In this document: piece by piece, positions 34,080 to 45,005 of the stretch
How the letters are laid out: each line of letters opens with the position of its first letter
How positions within the stretch are numbered: the first letter of the stretch is position 1
NCBI GenBank assembly: GCA_030272585.1
Contig: BSYQ01000002.1
Location: 1,302,001-1,366,000 of the forward strand
Length of the DNA stretch: 64,000 nucleotides
Origin: Bryopsis sp. KO-2023
Lineage: Eukaryota; Chlorophyta; Ulvophyceae; Bryopsidales; Bryopsidaceae
Direction: 5' to 3'
The notes under the pieces: generated by a model
The model's input: only the letters and a program-made list of their open reading frames with translations
Told to the model about the DNA's origin: nothing
The model's database searches: none
Translations under genes and position numbers: made by a program

Positions 34080-34140
34080 CCTGCCACCGACTAGAGGGAG
34101 TCGGTCGACTCAAAGGGGATTCGAACTCGGGTTGGCTAAG
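34080..34140 (-). other. tRNA-like B-box sequence
   Basis: On the minus strand GAGTTCGAATCC matches the Pol III B box. The upstream sequence has a weak D-arm resemblance, but the T stem does not pair properly. Probably a tRNA-derived SINE fragment rather than a functional tRNA. Confidence 0.3.
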
Positions 34141-34230
34141 TCCGAGTCGAGAGCACCAAACCAATGGCGGACCCCACCACAGGGACGCTCAAATGGGGAC
34201 CGTTACCTTTGGGTCTTTATTCGGAAATGA

Positions 34231-34279
34231 AAGGCATTATGGTTGAATGGACTTTTTGGGTTCGAATCCCAATGCCTTC
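34231..34279 (+). other. Minimal tRNA-like fold (acceptor stem and T arm only)
   Basis: AAGGCAT (34231-34237) pairs perfectly with ATGCCTT (34272-34278). The T arm TTGGG-TTCGAAT-CCCAA (34256-34272) is perfect and shares one base with the acceptor stem. Between them is a short ATGGTTGAATGG segment and no anticodon arm. It may be a deleted tRNA or the head of a tRNA-derived SINE. Confidence 0.4.
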
Positions 34280-34399
34280 ACATTGACAAACTGTTTTTTT
34301 TCTTAAATTTGTTGCATTTGTCCCCATACCGTGAAAACTTTTTTGCCATCCCTGTTCACGAAGTGAAATTTGTCTAATCTAGCACAAGGAAGGAATCGA

Positions 34400-36223
34400 A
34401 CCCTCACAGTCTCAAGAGTGAACCCACGATTTGCGCCCATTAAAACCGTGAAACGATAGTCGATGTTATGAATGGCGCTAGCCTTTTCCATTAATGTGAT
34501 GGTGCTGACGATTGCTTTGTTTCTTTTGGCCTTCAACAATCGACCACCTTGCAACCATAGTTGACTCAGCGACTGTCAATAATCATAAGATTCCGAACTC
34601 TTTTGGCAAACGAAGTCTACAAAACATCAAATGGAAGTGAAGATGAGCATTCAATCCACGATGTCAAAATTTTACTACTTCTGCGTTACAATTTAGGAAA
34701 GTTTGAATAGTTTAACTAAGTGCTAGAAGAAAGTTAGTTGTTGAATGAAACAAATAAAGGTCAAATTATCCAAAGAATTCAACCAAGGATGTCATAGAGC
34801 TTATGAATGGTTTCGAAATACCCATGAGTTTTAGAAGAATGCTTATCTATATCTTTCCATATATATTTTAATGCGCTTGGTTAATCCACCTAGATTATTA
34901 AATTACTTTGGATGCATTTGATTAGATATAGCAGAGCGCCAGAAGTGTGTTAATCTTGAAAATGTTCATAACATTGAATTGTTCTTTTTTTTCACGTAGT
35001 TGTTTCTATATGGCGGTCGTACAAAGTTGGCACCAAATTAAAAAAAAAGATGTGAAACAGGAAAACCAGGAGTTTTAGGGCTAGAAAAGTCTTATCGGAA
35101 GTGTGAGAATCCTCAATCAGCTCATATGTCACAAACGATAAGAGGTATATCCGAGATACTTTTTCCTTCTATTTGAAACGTGGATGAATTACAAGGTGCC
35201 TCCCATAACAACGCGTGCCATTAAAAACCAAACTCAGTACCAAGGTCATCTCACAACGTCCCCCAGCAATCCTACCACACGTTACACTATTAATATAAAG
35301 CATTCGCACAACGTTTAACGATTGAAAAATCCCATTTTGGATGAATGCAGCTCAAAAGTGGCATGGGCTTCTCAATTGTTTTTTTGTAGGCATCAAGGGC
35401 GACTCCCCCAAGCATAAATAAAGGGAATTTTCGAGAAAGTAGAGAAGATAGCCAAGGGTTTTCATGAGCTCAATTCTTGTGGTGCGTTGGTGATGATCAA
35501 TACATCCTAGCGACACGTCCTATAGAACAAAATGGGCTATGATCAAACTCAGTGTGAAGATATACATATCGCGACGTTCATTTCCTCCATAGCTTGAGTT
35601 CACTAGGATTTATTTAGGGAATTCTCTTTTTTTTATCTGTTAAATCAGACGGTTGCAACATTATGTGTTCGTGGTTTCTTTCCAACAATTGATAACACAC
35701 CATGAAATGAAAAGCAACTCGTTGATTCAGCAAAGACTTTTCAAAAAGTCGTGCTCGAATGTCGGATGCTTTTTCTATTGGACATGAAAGGCTTTTTGAA
35801 GAACTCGTCTAGTTAGCTAATAGCTTTCACCGCAATAAGAGTTCAAAATTTTTGAACTTTCGATTCAAGTCGTTCAAGCAAAATTTGTGAGAGGAAAAAA
35901 AAAAAATCGAATACAAAAACCACCAAGTTTCGAATTGCATACCGGGCACGTGACTTGTTTGATTTCCTTGGCTATCCACCTGGTGACGCGACCATGCAAC
36001 AGACGGACACACTCGACGAGAGGGAAAAAAAAAAAAGAAAGCAGATAGCCAGGAGGGGGGGCGCAACACGATGGATGGGTGGATTTTTTTTATATTGTTT
36101 TCCGGTGTTACATATCACATGATCGCATGGAATTGACCCAGGATTGTTACTTTCCTGTTTAAAATACTGAGTCGAATGGTTCTCTGATCACCCGAATAGC
36201 AATTTCCAGAATTTCACTACTTT
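34400..36223. other. Intergenic, no gene seen
   Basis: AT-rich sequence without a supported frame or repeat. A further B-box-like GGTTCGATTCC occurs on the minus strand just left of it (34391-34401). Confidence 0.35.
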
Positions 36224-36420
36224 CACAAAAAGCGGAACTTCGACGGGTATTTTCAGGAAGAAGAGGGCGAGATAGAGCAAGTTCCGCCTTTTCCCATTAC
36301 CTCCTTAAATTTTAAGTTTAAGTTAGTTTTAATTCTGAAAATAGCATTTGGAAAAGGCGGACCTTGCTCTATCTCGCCCTCTTCTTCGTGAAAATACCCG
36401 TCGAAGTTCCGCTTTTTGTG
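36224..36420. mobile_element. Fold-back element with 71-bp arms
   Basis: Left arm 36224-36294 and right arm 36350-36420 are nearly perfect inverted complements (CACAAAAAGCGGAACTTCG at the outer ends), around a 55-bp AT-rich spacer. The arms continue weakly outward (TTTCACTAC on the left, GTAGTGAAA on the right). No clear target duplication. Confidence 0.8.
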
Positions 36421-36498
36421 GAACTTTAGCGGTAGTGAAAACGGAACAACGACGGAACTTCTTATCAACTTAAAAAAAGATCTGATGTAGATCTTGAC

Positions 36499-37484
36499 CA
36501 TACTATGGATCTGATCGATCTGCCAGAACCAAGGTAATATTAGGTCGGACTAGTGATCCGACCTGATAACCGCGTCCCATAACCGATATTAGTAATGATC
36601 GGTTTTTTTTTTTTTTTTTTTTTTTTTTGCTGATCGGTGACCGTGATCGTGATCGGCCGATCAAATGTTGATCGTGATTGGGATCGGTCGACCGATCACC
36701 GATCACGATCACTGATCTGATCGGCTGCTTCGATCACGATCACGATCTCGATCAAGCGCCGCGACCTGTCGGCACTTGATCGATTAACTCTGATCGGTGT
36801 GATCGTGATCGGATACAGGTCCGATCATGATCGGTATTGATCATTTGATCGATCAATTGATCGGTCTAGCGAAAATGTTTACAAGTCACCACCCGCAGGT
36901 GTTTCTGAGGTAGAGGGATTCGAACCGGGTACCTACCGGACTAGAAACAGACGCACTAACATTTGGACCACTCGGAGCCACGGTCACTAGGTCATCCGTG
37001 TCATTATATACGTGATCTGTCAGTCCGACAAACTGAGGTATATAATGACACGGATGACCTAGTGACTGTGGCTCCGAGTGGTCCAAGCGTTAATGCGTCT
37101 GCTTCCAGTCCGTTAGGTACCCGGTTCGAATCCCTCTACCTCAGAAATACTTGCGGGTGGTGATTTGTTGGCATTTCCAAAAATACCGATCATGATCGGG
37201 CGCGAGCCGATCATGATCGGCGACACCGATCCCGATCTCGATCAAGCGTCGCAACCTGTCGGCACTTGATCGGCCGACTCTGATCGGTGTGATCGTGATC
37301 GGCCGATCAAAGTCGACCGATTTGATCGGTCAGTCGATTAGATCGGTGATCGGCCGATCTCGATCGATGATCGGCCGGACGGATTTGATCGGCGATCGAT
37401 CTAATCGGAAAAAGCCGATCACGATTTAATCGGTCGGGCCGATTAATCGACGACCGATCAAATCGTGATCGGATCCATAGTATG
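36499..37484. mobile_element. GATC-rich hAT-like element, 986 bp, 8-bp TSD
   Basis: The ends are inverted repeats CATACTATGGATC, flanked by a perfect 8-bp duplication ATCTTGAC (36491-36498 and 37485-37492). The body is an array of GATCGG and GATCGTGATCGG motifs, overall palindromic, with a 26-base T run at 36603-36628. The centre holds an inverted pair of tRNA-like sequences (listed separately). No transposase. The alternative reading, a 10-bp duplication GATCTTGACC with termini ATACTATGG, is possible. Confidence 0.8.
36888..37160. other. Inverted pair of tRNA-like sequences inside the GATC element
   Basis: Two roughly 125-bp inverted copies (36888-36999 and 37033-37160). Each has an A-box-like TGGCTCCGAGTGG (class II Ser/Leu type), a B box GGTTCGAATCC and an upstream TATATAATGACACGG. 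The T stem does not pair over five base pairs, so neither copy looks like a functional tRNA. They are better read as tRNA-derived, possibly Pol III-transcribable, sequence. Confidence 0.4.
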
Positions 37485-37568
37485 ATCTTGACCCACACCA
37501 CACGTCGTTTTGGTTGAAGAGTCGTTTTAGACCTAGAAAAGGCAGCTAAAACGAAAGAAAAAATATTT

Positions 37569-37715
37569 CCGAGCACGACGCACTCTATCGCGTGCGAAAC
37601 GAGTGAGAAACGAGGGAGAAACGAGGGAGATATCCTAGTTTCTGTGAAAAATACAGAAAGCTGGGATATCTCGTTTCTCACTCGTTTCGCACGCGACAAA
37701 GTGCGTCGTGCTCGG
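37569..37715. repeat. Near-perfect palindrome
   Basis: Arms starting CCGAGCACGACGCACT and ending AGTGCGTCGTGCTCGG fold around a short GAAAAAT-type loop at about 37646-37652. The arms contain GAAACGAG(T/G)GAGAAACGAG repeats, and the left arm has one extra repeat. Probably a fold-back transposon; no target duplication identified. Confidence 0.75.
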
Positions 37716-37844
37716 AAAGGCGTCTTCTTACGTTTGGTTCCATTCTCAAACGGGTTCACTGCTTTCCTTACCCGCGAAACGAGCGAGACACGAACGGAAC
37801 GGGGTGGATTGTTCATTAGTAATACTCTTGGTAACATTGACCGT

Positions 37845-38055
37845 TGTAATCACTGGCAACGGCGAGCGCCGTTGCAACGGCTTTCTGATCGTTAACGGCG
37901 TTCTAACGGCCATTAACGGTCACACGGAACCGCTGGCGGGAACGGTACGGCAACGGCCCGGCGGGTTGGCAGGCAGGGTCTAAGGTTGGCGGACAGGCAA
38001 AGTCTAAGGTTGGCAAGCAGGCAAAGTCCAAGGCGGGTTGGCAGGTATGGTCTTC
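37845..38055 (+). repeat. AACGG-rich palindromic array and short tandem repeats
   Basis: Recurring (A)ACGG(C) motifs include the hairpin GCAACGGCG / CGCCGTTGC. They are followed (37963-38053) by about four diverged units of GGTTGGC-G-CAGGC-AGTCTAA, period about 24-30 bases. Confidence 0.6.
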
Positions 38056-40780
38056 CAAAAACCAAAAAAACGATTCAAGCTCTCATAAACTCATTAATCC
38101 GATGTCGAAAGTATCTTCTCGAAACCGCAAGGAATTAACGTTGTGGTGGATACAACGTTACGGAAGCATCCGTCTCCTAGTATCGTCGAGCACTTAGAGA
38201 CATCGACCTTGCCTCTTAATGACGCGGGAATTGAGTCCGCAGACATCGTGCTACAGCCAGGAACCCAGGTAGTGATTAACTGTTGTACAATAGTAACACA
38301 CGTGTTGATTCGATGCTGTGAGTCTCACGTGAATGTCATAGTACATTAGGTTCCGGACCCCTAAACTCGAACAGGGATCCCCTACCCTACAACCATCATA
38401 AGCCTACCCCATAGACAATTTTACCAAAAAGCTGCTTCGACTTTCAAAGAAAATGTTGAGATAATTTCGGTATCTTTGACAACACCCTGTTTTTTCTTCC
38501 TGGGAACATGTTTCAATAGAGCTTTTAAATTTAAAAATAATTTTCAAATAAGTGCGCTTGCACGCCAAATGTCGTCTTCTAGTTCTGCCGACAACCTTGG
38601 CTAAAGTTTTTGTTTTTAGTGCCGATTGTTTTAGTGCACATGGAAAGTAACGATTTTTGGGCATCAATGCAAGGAATTTTTTACGTGTTCAAAGAGCAAG
38701 GAAAATGAGTTTAACCACAGTCCGGGCCCTGTGGAAAAAAAATCATCAATCCATGTCATATATCTGTATCTCTTAGATACTTTGCGTAGAGGCGTGTTTG
38801 TTGAACATGAAGCCTTCAATCGTCTCCAAATTGTCGTTTGCGAAGGTTCTAACTCTGCGTTTGCTCATTTGTAAGAAGAAAGCACTTTGAAATACCATAT
38901 TATTATTATCGCCTTAGGTCGAAATATATCATGATCTTCATCCACCCAACCAGTATGTAGATCATATGCTACGCCTCTTCTACTTGAAGCGATATCTTGT
39001 TTTTTCTGCTAAACCTTGTGGCCAAACATGAGGTTGAAATATGATATCTATTTCTTTCGGAAAAAAAATGACCTACCTGGATGCAATAGTTTTTTATATA
39101 AGGGCTGGAGCAGGGGAAGCGCTTCGATTCTTGTTTTCCTTTCCTCATCAATGAGACAAACTTGTAGTTCAACTTTATTCCATTGTAGAAAATATAGTCG
39201 TGTTTTTTTGGGGGGCGGGTAGAGCTACATGGTCGTTTTTCCTACAAAGCTCATTAATACAGCTTTCCTTTCCATCTAAGCACATTATATTCCACTCGAT
39301 GACGATAGTCCTTTTTTTTCGATGGAAGGAATACTTGTGTCCACCAACTTTCTTTTCTTGAAAGAATTATCGACCTTCCGTGCCTTGAAGGAGGCACATC
39401 ACACGCCTTGGTAAAACGTTGAACATTTTTGTTATAAATCATCGGAAAAACATTCGAGAATAAGGGATTCTTTCGTGGAACAATCAATCCACCCATGGAT
39501 CTGAATCATTTCGGGTTCAAGCAATGATTAACAAAGGTGCTTTTTCAAGGGAGTTCGCACGAAAATTTTTACTGCTCACAAATCAATTTTCGACAATGAC
39601 CAAATATAATTTCTAACGAAGAAAACTCTTTCATAGTATACATTTATATATATATTGCTTAGGTTATAGACAATTATACATCATGCCAAGAGTAGCTCAA
39701 CATAGCACATCAAAAAGTTGTTATGGCCGTCCCAATCACTTTATCAAAAGGCTACGATGTAAATGAAGGAGAGTCGCTTGATGATGAGAATGCATACGTT
39801 CTCGCGAACAGAGGAAAACAATTACTAAACGAGGGAAAACGATAGGCATATTGTCATTTTATTTAAAATGGGTTCAACATGCTAGTTTTAATCAAGGATC
39901 TTCTTACGCTTCGGCAGGAGCAAAAGTGTTGACACCCCTCCTGGCCTTTCTAACTAAAACACCGAAATAAAGAGGTACCTCCCGGCTCTTACAAAATATG
40001 GAGGATATAAGAGACGAAAGGGTGGGCAGGTTGAAGGAGCAAAAAAAGGAAGCATCCTAGACCCCTTATCTTGGAATGCGTTTTGGACTCATTTAGATGG
40101 ACTATGTCTTGCTTCATGACGTGAACCCAATAAACTAATCTAGACCTATTTCTAAATTCGCCGTCACAACAAGATTCCTGTCGCTCAACCCCCGTCAATC
40201 AATTGATCTGAATGTATTGTGAATGGTGAACCAAAAATTTATGCGGTTGAAAAAAGATGCGTATAGCTTGTTAACATTCCTTTCGTGCTTTATTCCATTT
40301 TGGTTGTAAAGAAGAAAAATCCATAACAAGTTCCAACCCCAAATATCAGATTTACTTTCTTGATTTTCTTATTTTTTTTCTATCGTATCTATCGCGCTTC
40401 TTCGCACAAAAGGCAACTATCTATCTTGTAAATAATTCTCGGGTAAGCAAAATCCCAGTTCAAAGAACAATTTTGATGTTCAAAATTGTTCTTTGTCAAC
40501 AATCGTGGCTTTTATATGATAGCTATATATATAGTACCGCACGTACCTCGTTGATTAGGCTTCATTATCGCAAAAACGACACAATTGTCGATATGTTGGA
40601 AGGCTTCTTTGAAATGTTCGTCGATAACATACTTTATCAGTGTTCTTAACGTTTCCGGCTTCGTCTAAATAACTTGTTGTCCCTTGTATGATGGTTGGAA
40701 AATTCTTCACATGCATAATAAAGCTCCTCACAAGGTAGCCTTGCTCGGGATGGCATTTGTTTAGACATGTTGGTATCATT
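38056..40780. other. Intergenic, no gene seen
   Basis: No recognisable coding sequence or repeat; only scattered short frames. Confidence 0.35.
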
Positions 40781-41830
40781 ACCTTTTGAAACAACATGGA
40801 CTTGCTTGACGCTCAGTGTATAAACAATGTTAGGTGGTCCCTCTTCCGCAAGAACATAGGCTAGTCCGATGCTTGATGTAAGAAATGATTTGAAATATTC
40901 CCTTTCATTGAGCATATATGGACCAGCTTTATGCCTGGTATAAGAATCATCTTGACTAGTATCCCTTCGAAAACAATTTAGGCCAACTTGGGTTGGATAC
41001 TTGGGTTAAATAAATGATGAGGTAACTAGTATCAAGATCAATAGCTCCAAATAACCATATTCATGCGCGATTAGCATAAAAAAACACCAAAAATTGCTTT
41101 AATTTGCCCCATATACTCGTTTTTCGTTTTAAGACTTTTTTTTTTTTTTCCCTGCACAAAAAGTGTTTCTTGCTTCTGGAAGTGTTACATAATTACTCAG
41201 TAAATTCTTTATCAAACATTCCAATGTAAATGTTAACATTCCTTTAGAAAACATATATCTGAATGCTACCTCATTTATCTACAAAGAGTTTTGTGGAAAG
41301 TCGTAATAGTGTGCATGTACGTATTTATTTTATTCGATCAAATATGGTTCCCCCAAAGTTAACTTGTCGTTCACGAGTCGTGGAGTAGCTTTGGAAATAC
41401 GAGGACAGAAACATTGGCCATAGTTTGTTCTTTGTACACGCTATAATCACATAACCCTAATTGGAATATCTTAGTTGTCTCCCGACGTTTTTTGAAACCT
41501 CTGCCCTTACTATGGATGAACAAAATCAAAAGCTTGTTTTGAAAGTTGTTGAGGGTTTTTGAGTGAAACGTTGAATCCAAAGGACACCTAAAAGATTTCA
41601 ATATATTGCTTTGCATATTAGTGTTCAGCCTAGCCAAACTTCTTGGATCGATATAAGATTATGTCCCAAGTGTGCACCTATTTTTTTTTATTGCCACGGA
41701 TAGGCACACCGAAAAAAAATTGTTTGGAAATATGATTGAAACATCATCCTAATCGAGCAACCTAACTCTTTGGTGTCTCAACAAACATTAGTAAAAATAC
41801 CTAGGTCCTTGAAAATAACCTCCTTTGAAA
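40780..41830 (+). repeat. Dispersed repeat B, copy 2
   Basis: Shorter same-strand counterpart of 12400-13990. It begins with the same roughly 60-bp degenerate tandem units (40790-41000) and continues with the three blocks listed there. Confidence 0.6.
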
Positions 41831-41921
41831 CCTGGAGCTCCCCCACCACGGTGGTCAATATCAAGGCCAACATGACGACAATGGAAAAAAGCCTTTAACC
41901 ACATCAATGCAAAAATAATAA

Positions 41922-42147
41922 TGTAGTGCAGTTGTGGTACTACTATCGTATGTCTGACTTGGATAGGCCTAGGTTAGTACAGGGTCATCTCAAAGTACGA
42001 TAGTACTACAGAGTATACTTAAAGGGCGCTGGCTTAGGTTCAAACGTTATTTGTTGAACATATTTCCCTTCTGTGCTCCTATGCGTCCATACCCCAAAGG
42101 CCCGACCAACAGTACGTTGAACCAATCATCCACATGGAGGTGTAACA
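41922..42147 (+). mobile_element. LTR, about 226 bp, followed by a PBS
   Basis: Starts TGTAGTGCAGTTG and ends TGTAACA, directly followed by a tRNA primer-binding site. It contains a TATA-like TATACTTAAAG (about 42014) and an inverted pair GTACTACTATCGTA / TACGATAGTACTAC in the probable U3. It is not related by eye to the LTR at 7083. No matching 3' LTR was found. Confidence 0.65.
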
Positions 42148-42160
42148 TTGGTATCGGAGC
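42148..42160 (+). other. Primer-binding site, initiator Met tRNA type
   Basis: TTGGTATCGGAGC matches the well-known TGGTATC(A/G)GAGC class of primer sites complementary to initiator methionine tRNA, and it starts at the LTR boundary. Confidence 0.75.
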
Positions 42161-42690
42161 CGGCGAAAGGTCTAGCAAAGGTCGACCGAGAGGCGAATTC
42201 GCGCGCGAGAACCCCACCCAAACCTAATACGAAGCTTGCTACAAAACCTAACACGCCTGGAAGTACTACTACGAAGTGCTACTACGCTCGGAGGTCCTAC
42301 TATATCAAGGCGGACTATCGTGGAGAACTGCCAAGGGCGGACTGTAGCGCAGCGGGCTAAGGCTTGGGTGGCGGCTTAAGTGTTGGAGCAATACTGAAGA
42401 ATCAGAAGTGTGCTAGCAGACTGTGTGCAAGCGGGCTACCACAGGACTACACATAGCGGACTAATAGCTATCGTTGATGGCGGATTTGTCAACACTAGTG
42501 TGGGAAGAGCGGACTTCAACACAGTGTAGGGAATTGATATTCGTGAACTTCTGCATGTGGTTTTTATTGCATGATTATAACCTTCGTAGCGGCGAAACTA
42601 GGGGATATACTCTTTGTGGCACAGAGGCCTTGGCATGCACTTGCACCATTGCTAAGGCCATGGTTCTTAAAGTGAGCTCTTAATTTCTCT
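42161..42690 (+). other. Non-coding internal region after the PBS
   Basis: No gag-like frame. It contains recurring GCGGACT(A/G) / GCGGGCTA motifs. Either a non-autonomous (TRIM/LARD-like) element or a truncated leader. Confidence 0.4.
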
Positions 42691-42935
42691 TAATTTCACA
42701 CCGTTTCCTTTTGGTGCATACATTCACGTGCATGAGGCTTTCAAGTAGATTTGTTCTTAATCTAAAATATTTGAACTCCGTCCTCATGCGGTTTATCCGA
42801 AAGAGACCTTGACATCATTTGGAAGAGCATAAATCATGCTCCTTTATAGCCCCGTTGGAATTAAGTTCAACGCCAAGAACATTCTATCGGTGGAATTGAA
42901 TCCTGAAGATCGAGTTCTCAATGTCGACTCAACAC

Positions 42936-43575
42936 CAGACCTGGGCGCCGACTCGTTGGACCGGACCGGACAGGACCGGCAACCACTTTCTGGACCGGAT
43001 TTGACCTTTCTTAGACAGGTCAAATCCGGTCTGGAAAGGTCAAATCCGGTCCAAGAAAGGTCAAATCCGGTCTAGTAAAGGCCACCTTTTCTAGACCGGA
43101 TTTGACCTTTCTGGACCGGATTTGACCTTTCCAGACAGGTTGTCGCCTGTCTAGTACGGTCATACTCGTGTGACCTGTTTTAGACCGGTGTGACCCTGTT
43201 TTAGACCGATGTGACGCCCAATATGACCTGTTTTAGACCGACCTGGAGCCGGTCTAAAACAGGAGAACAACCCTGTCAAGACAGGGTCGTTCCGGTTTTA
43301 GACAGGTCACATCGCCGGTCTAATAAAGGCGAAATGTGGGTGTGACCTGTCTAAAAACGGAAAATCTGTCAGAAAACCGGTCCAGATTTCTGCAGATTTC
43401 CGAGGTTGATTGGACCGGAGTGGACAGGACCGGACAGGTCACAACCTGTCCGGTCTTGCAAGGACCGGCGTTTTTTCGTTGGACCGGACAGGACCGGACA
43501 GGTCAGCCGGTCCATGGACAGGTTGGACCGGACCGGACCGGTTTTTCGCTGCCGGTCCGGTCGGGCCCAGGTCTG
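42936..43575. mobile_element. GACCGG-rich hAT-like element, 640 bp, 8-bp TSD
   Basis: Terminal inverted repeats CAGACCTGGGC / GCCCAGGTCTG are flanked by a perfect duplication CTCAACAC (42928-42935 and 43576-43583). Inside is an array of TAGACCGG, GACCTGTTTTAGACCGG and TGGACCGGA motifs in both orientations, with no transposase. Same family as 53751-53869 and 33749-33965. Apparent open frames here are artefacts of the repeat. Confidence 0.88.
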
Positions 43576-43675
43576 CTCAACACTATACTCCTATCATACA
43601 TTTCACTGCAAGTCTTCGATAGTTAATCGATGACAAGTAGAGCATTTCAACCTCAAAATATTGCATCACTCTAAA

Positions 43676-43765
43676 GTATCTTGGGGCAAGCCCTTTGCTA
43701 GTAATCTTCTCAATTCCCTTGTATCTTGGGGCAAGCCCTTTGCTAGTAATCTTCTCAATTCCCCT
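43676..43765 (+). repeat. Perfect tandem duplication, 2 x 45 bp
   Basis: Units starting GTATCTTGGGGCAAGCCC at 43676 and 43721, identical apart from the last base or two. The period keeps frame, but no gene is supported. Confidence 0.9.
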
Positions 43766-44303
43766 TTGTGCGGCAGTCGATCTCTTATTCCTAAGCCTCG
43801 TGAGAACAAAGATGTTATAACCGCATGCACTTCTTGTATAAACCAAACACAAAACTTAAAGAAAGCAAATAGAATCACCGTAGAAAAACTCGTCCACTCA
43901 TGAGTTACTCGATACTCCGTGATATCTACAACTCCAAGTCGCCACATGAACATGCCTCTGTGCGAAAAAATCTCAATGCCTCTTGCGTTTCTCTCTAATA
44001 TTATATATCAACTTGGATCATCTTCGTGAAGAACTGGTTCAGGCCGGTTTCGTTGTCCCGGCGTAGTACCTCTCGAACAGCGCCGTCCACATTTGGGCTG
44101 CTCCTCCCTTATCACGATTGCCAGAGCAAGAGTGGACGGGTCGACATCCAGAGCAAACATTCGATCTCCGCTAATGGCTTTTTGGGGTTCATGCAAAACA
44201 CCGATGTGTAGCCATAGCATAGTGGTATAATTGTCGTTGCAAATGGAAGTGCAAAAGTAACTAATCGATATCTTGGCGGACGAGTACTCCTTATCACAAC
44301 TTG

Positions 44304-45005
44304 TTATTCGCGTTTCGAACGAGAAGGAGTTCCATCCAGACCTACGTTAAAAAAATAAAATATAAAATCTCAATGAATAAAAAATATTGATCAACATATT
44401 AAAAATATTAAAATACCTCGCATGTACGACCGACCGGCTGGTTCGCTGCTTATTGTTCGTTGTTTGATGGATTTTATTCTATAAGCCAAGAAGTTCCTAT
44501 GAAAAGAAATACAAAAAAAAATCAAAAATGAATGAATGTCAATGAGAAGGCACGCAAACAAACGTGTCACCCAAGCTTCAGTTCGATCAGGTCTAGTTAG
44601 CTCCCACACAGCTTCGCCAAAGGAACTTCCACCGTTTGACTTTCAATCAAGGCCTTCGCTTCTGAAGCGGTACACATCACTCATGTAGGAAGTGCTTTAG
44701 GCTTTTTGCGTTGAACTGGCTTCTTCTTCTTAGGTTGTGGGGGTGACTTGGCCTTTTCAAATACTGGCATTAGAAGTCGTCCTTCCCAATTCTTATTTTC
44801 ATACTTACTAAAACTCGAGTCCGCGCCATTTGTACACCGTACAACATAACCACACACAATCACGGCGTCGCCACACATACGATCATTAATCGCCAAAAAT
44901 ACAACACTGTAACAGTGGTTGTAGCAAACACATAACCATGTTGCATAGGAAGGCCATCGCCGCGTTTTTAGACAGACGGCTCTCTTCTTTTGGTTTAAGA
45001 ATCAC
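44304..45005 (-). pseudogene. Candidate spliced gene or decayed gene with about 75-nt introns
   Basis: On the minus strand one frame runs from about 45005 to 44681. It contains Cys-rich text (VCYNHCYSVVFLAINDR, MCGDAVIVCGYVVRC) and a basic, Pro/Lys-rich end. It then continues in the same frame, with an in-frame TGA and TAA, to two good introns: 44497-44570 (donor GGGTGACACG, acceptor TTTCATAG) and 44342-44416 (donor GAGGTATTTT, acceptor AACGTAG). They are 74 and 75 bases long. The exon between them (44417-44496) is open in the joined frame, which ends at TAA 44304-44306. The two internal stops suggest a pseudogene or a wrongly inferred exon. Function unknown. Confidence 0.35.

Noticed and set aside
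37033-37160. Functional tRNA gene
   Set aside because: A and B boxes are present, but the T stem pairs over only two or three base pairs and no clean anticodon stem forms.
37307-37837. 176-codon minus-strand frame rich in Arg/Ser/Asp
   Set aside because: It runs across the GATC-motif array and the adjacent palindrome; repeat motifs without stops explain it.
42148-42360. Short frame beginning at the PBS
   Set aside because: It starts at a non-ATG codon inside the primer-binding site and shows no Gag similarity.
43336-43633. Three overlapping plus-strand frames rich in GPDRTG
   Set aside because: Translation of the GACCGG repeat array of a hAT-like element in several frames at once.
43676-43765. 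Direct repeats as a possible CRISPR array
   Set aside because: Only two adjacent copies without spacers in eukaryotic repeat-rich DNA; a simple tandem duplication.
44304-45005. In-frame stops taken as a reassigned genetic code
   Set aside because: The intact pol, ORF3 and Gag-protease frames contain none of these codons internally and end at normal stops, so decay or wrong exon choice is simpler.
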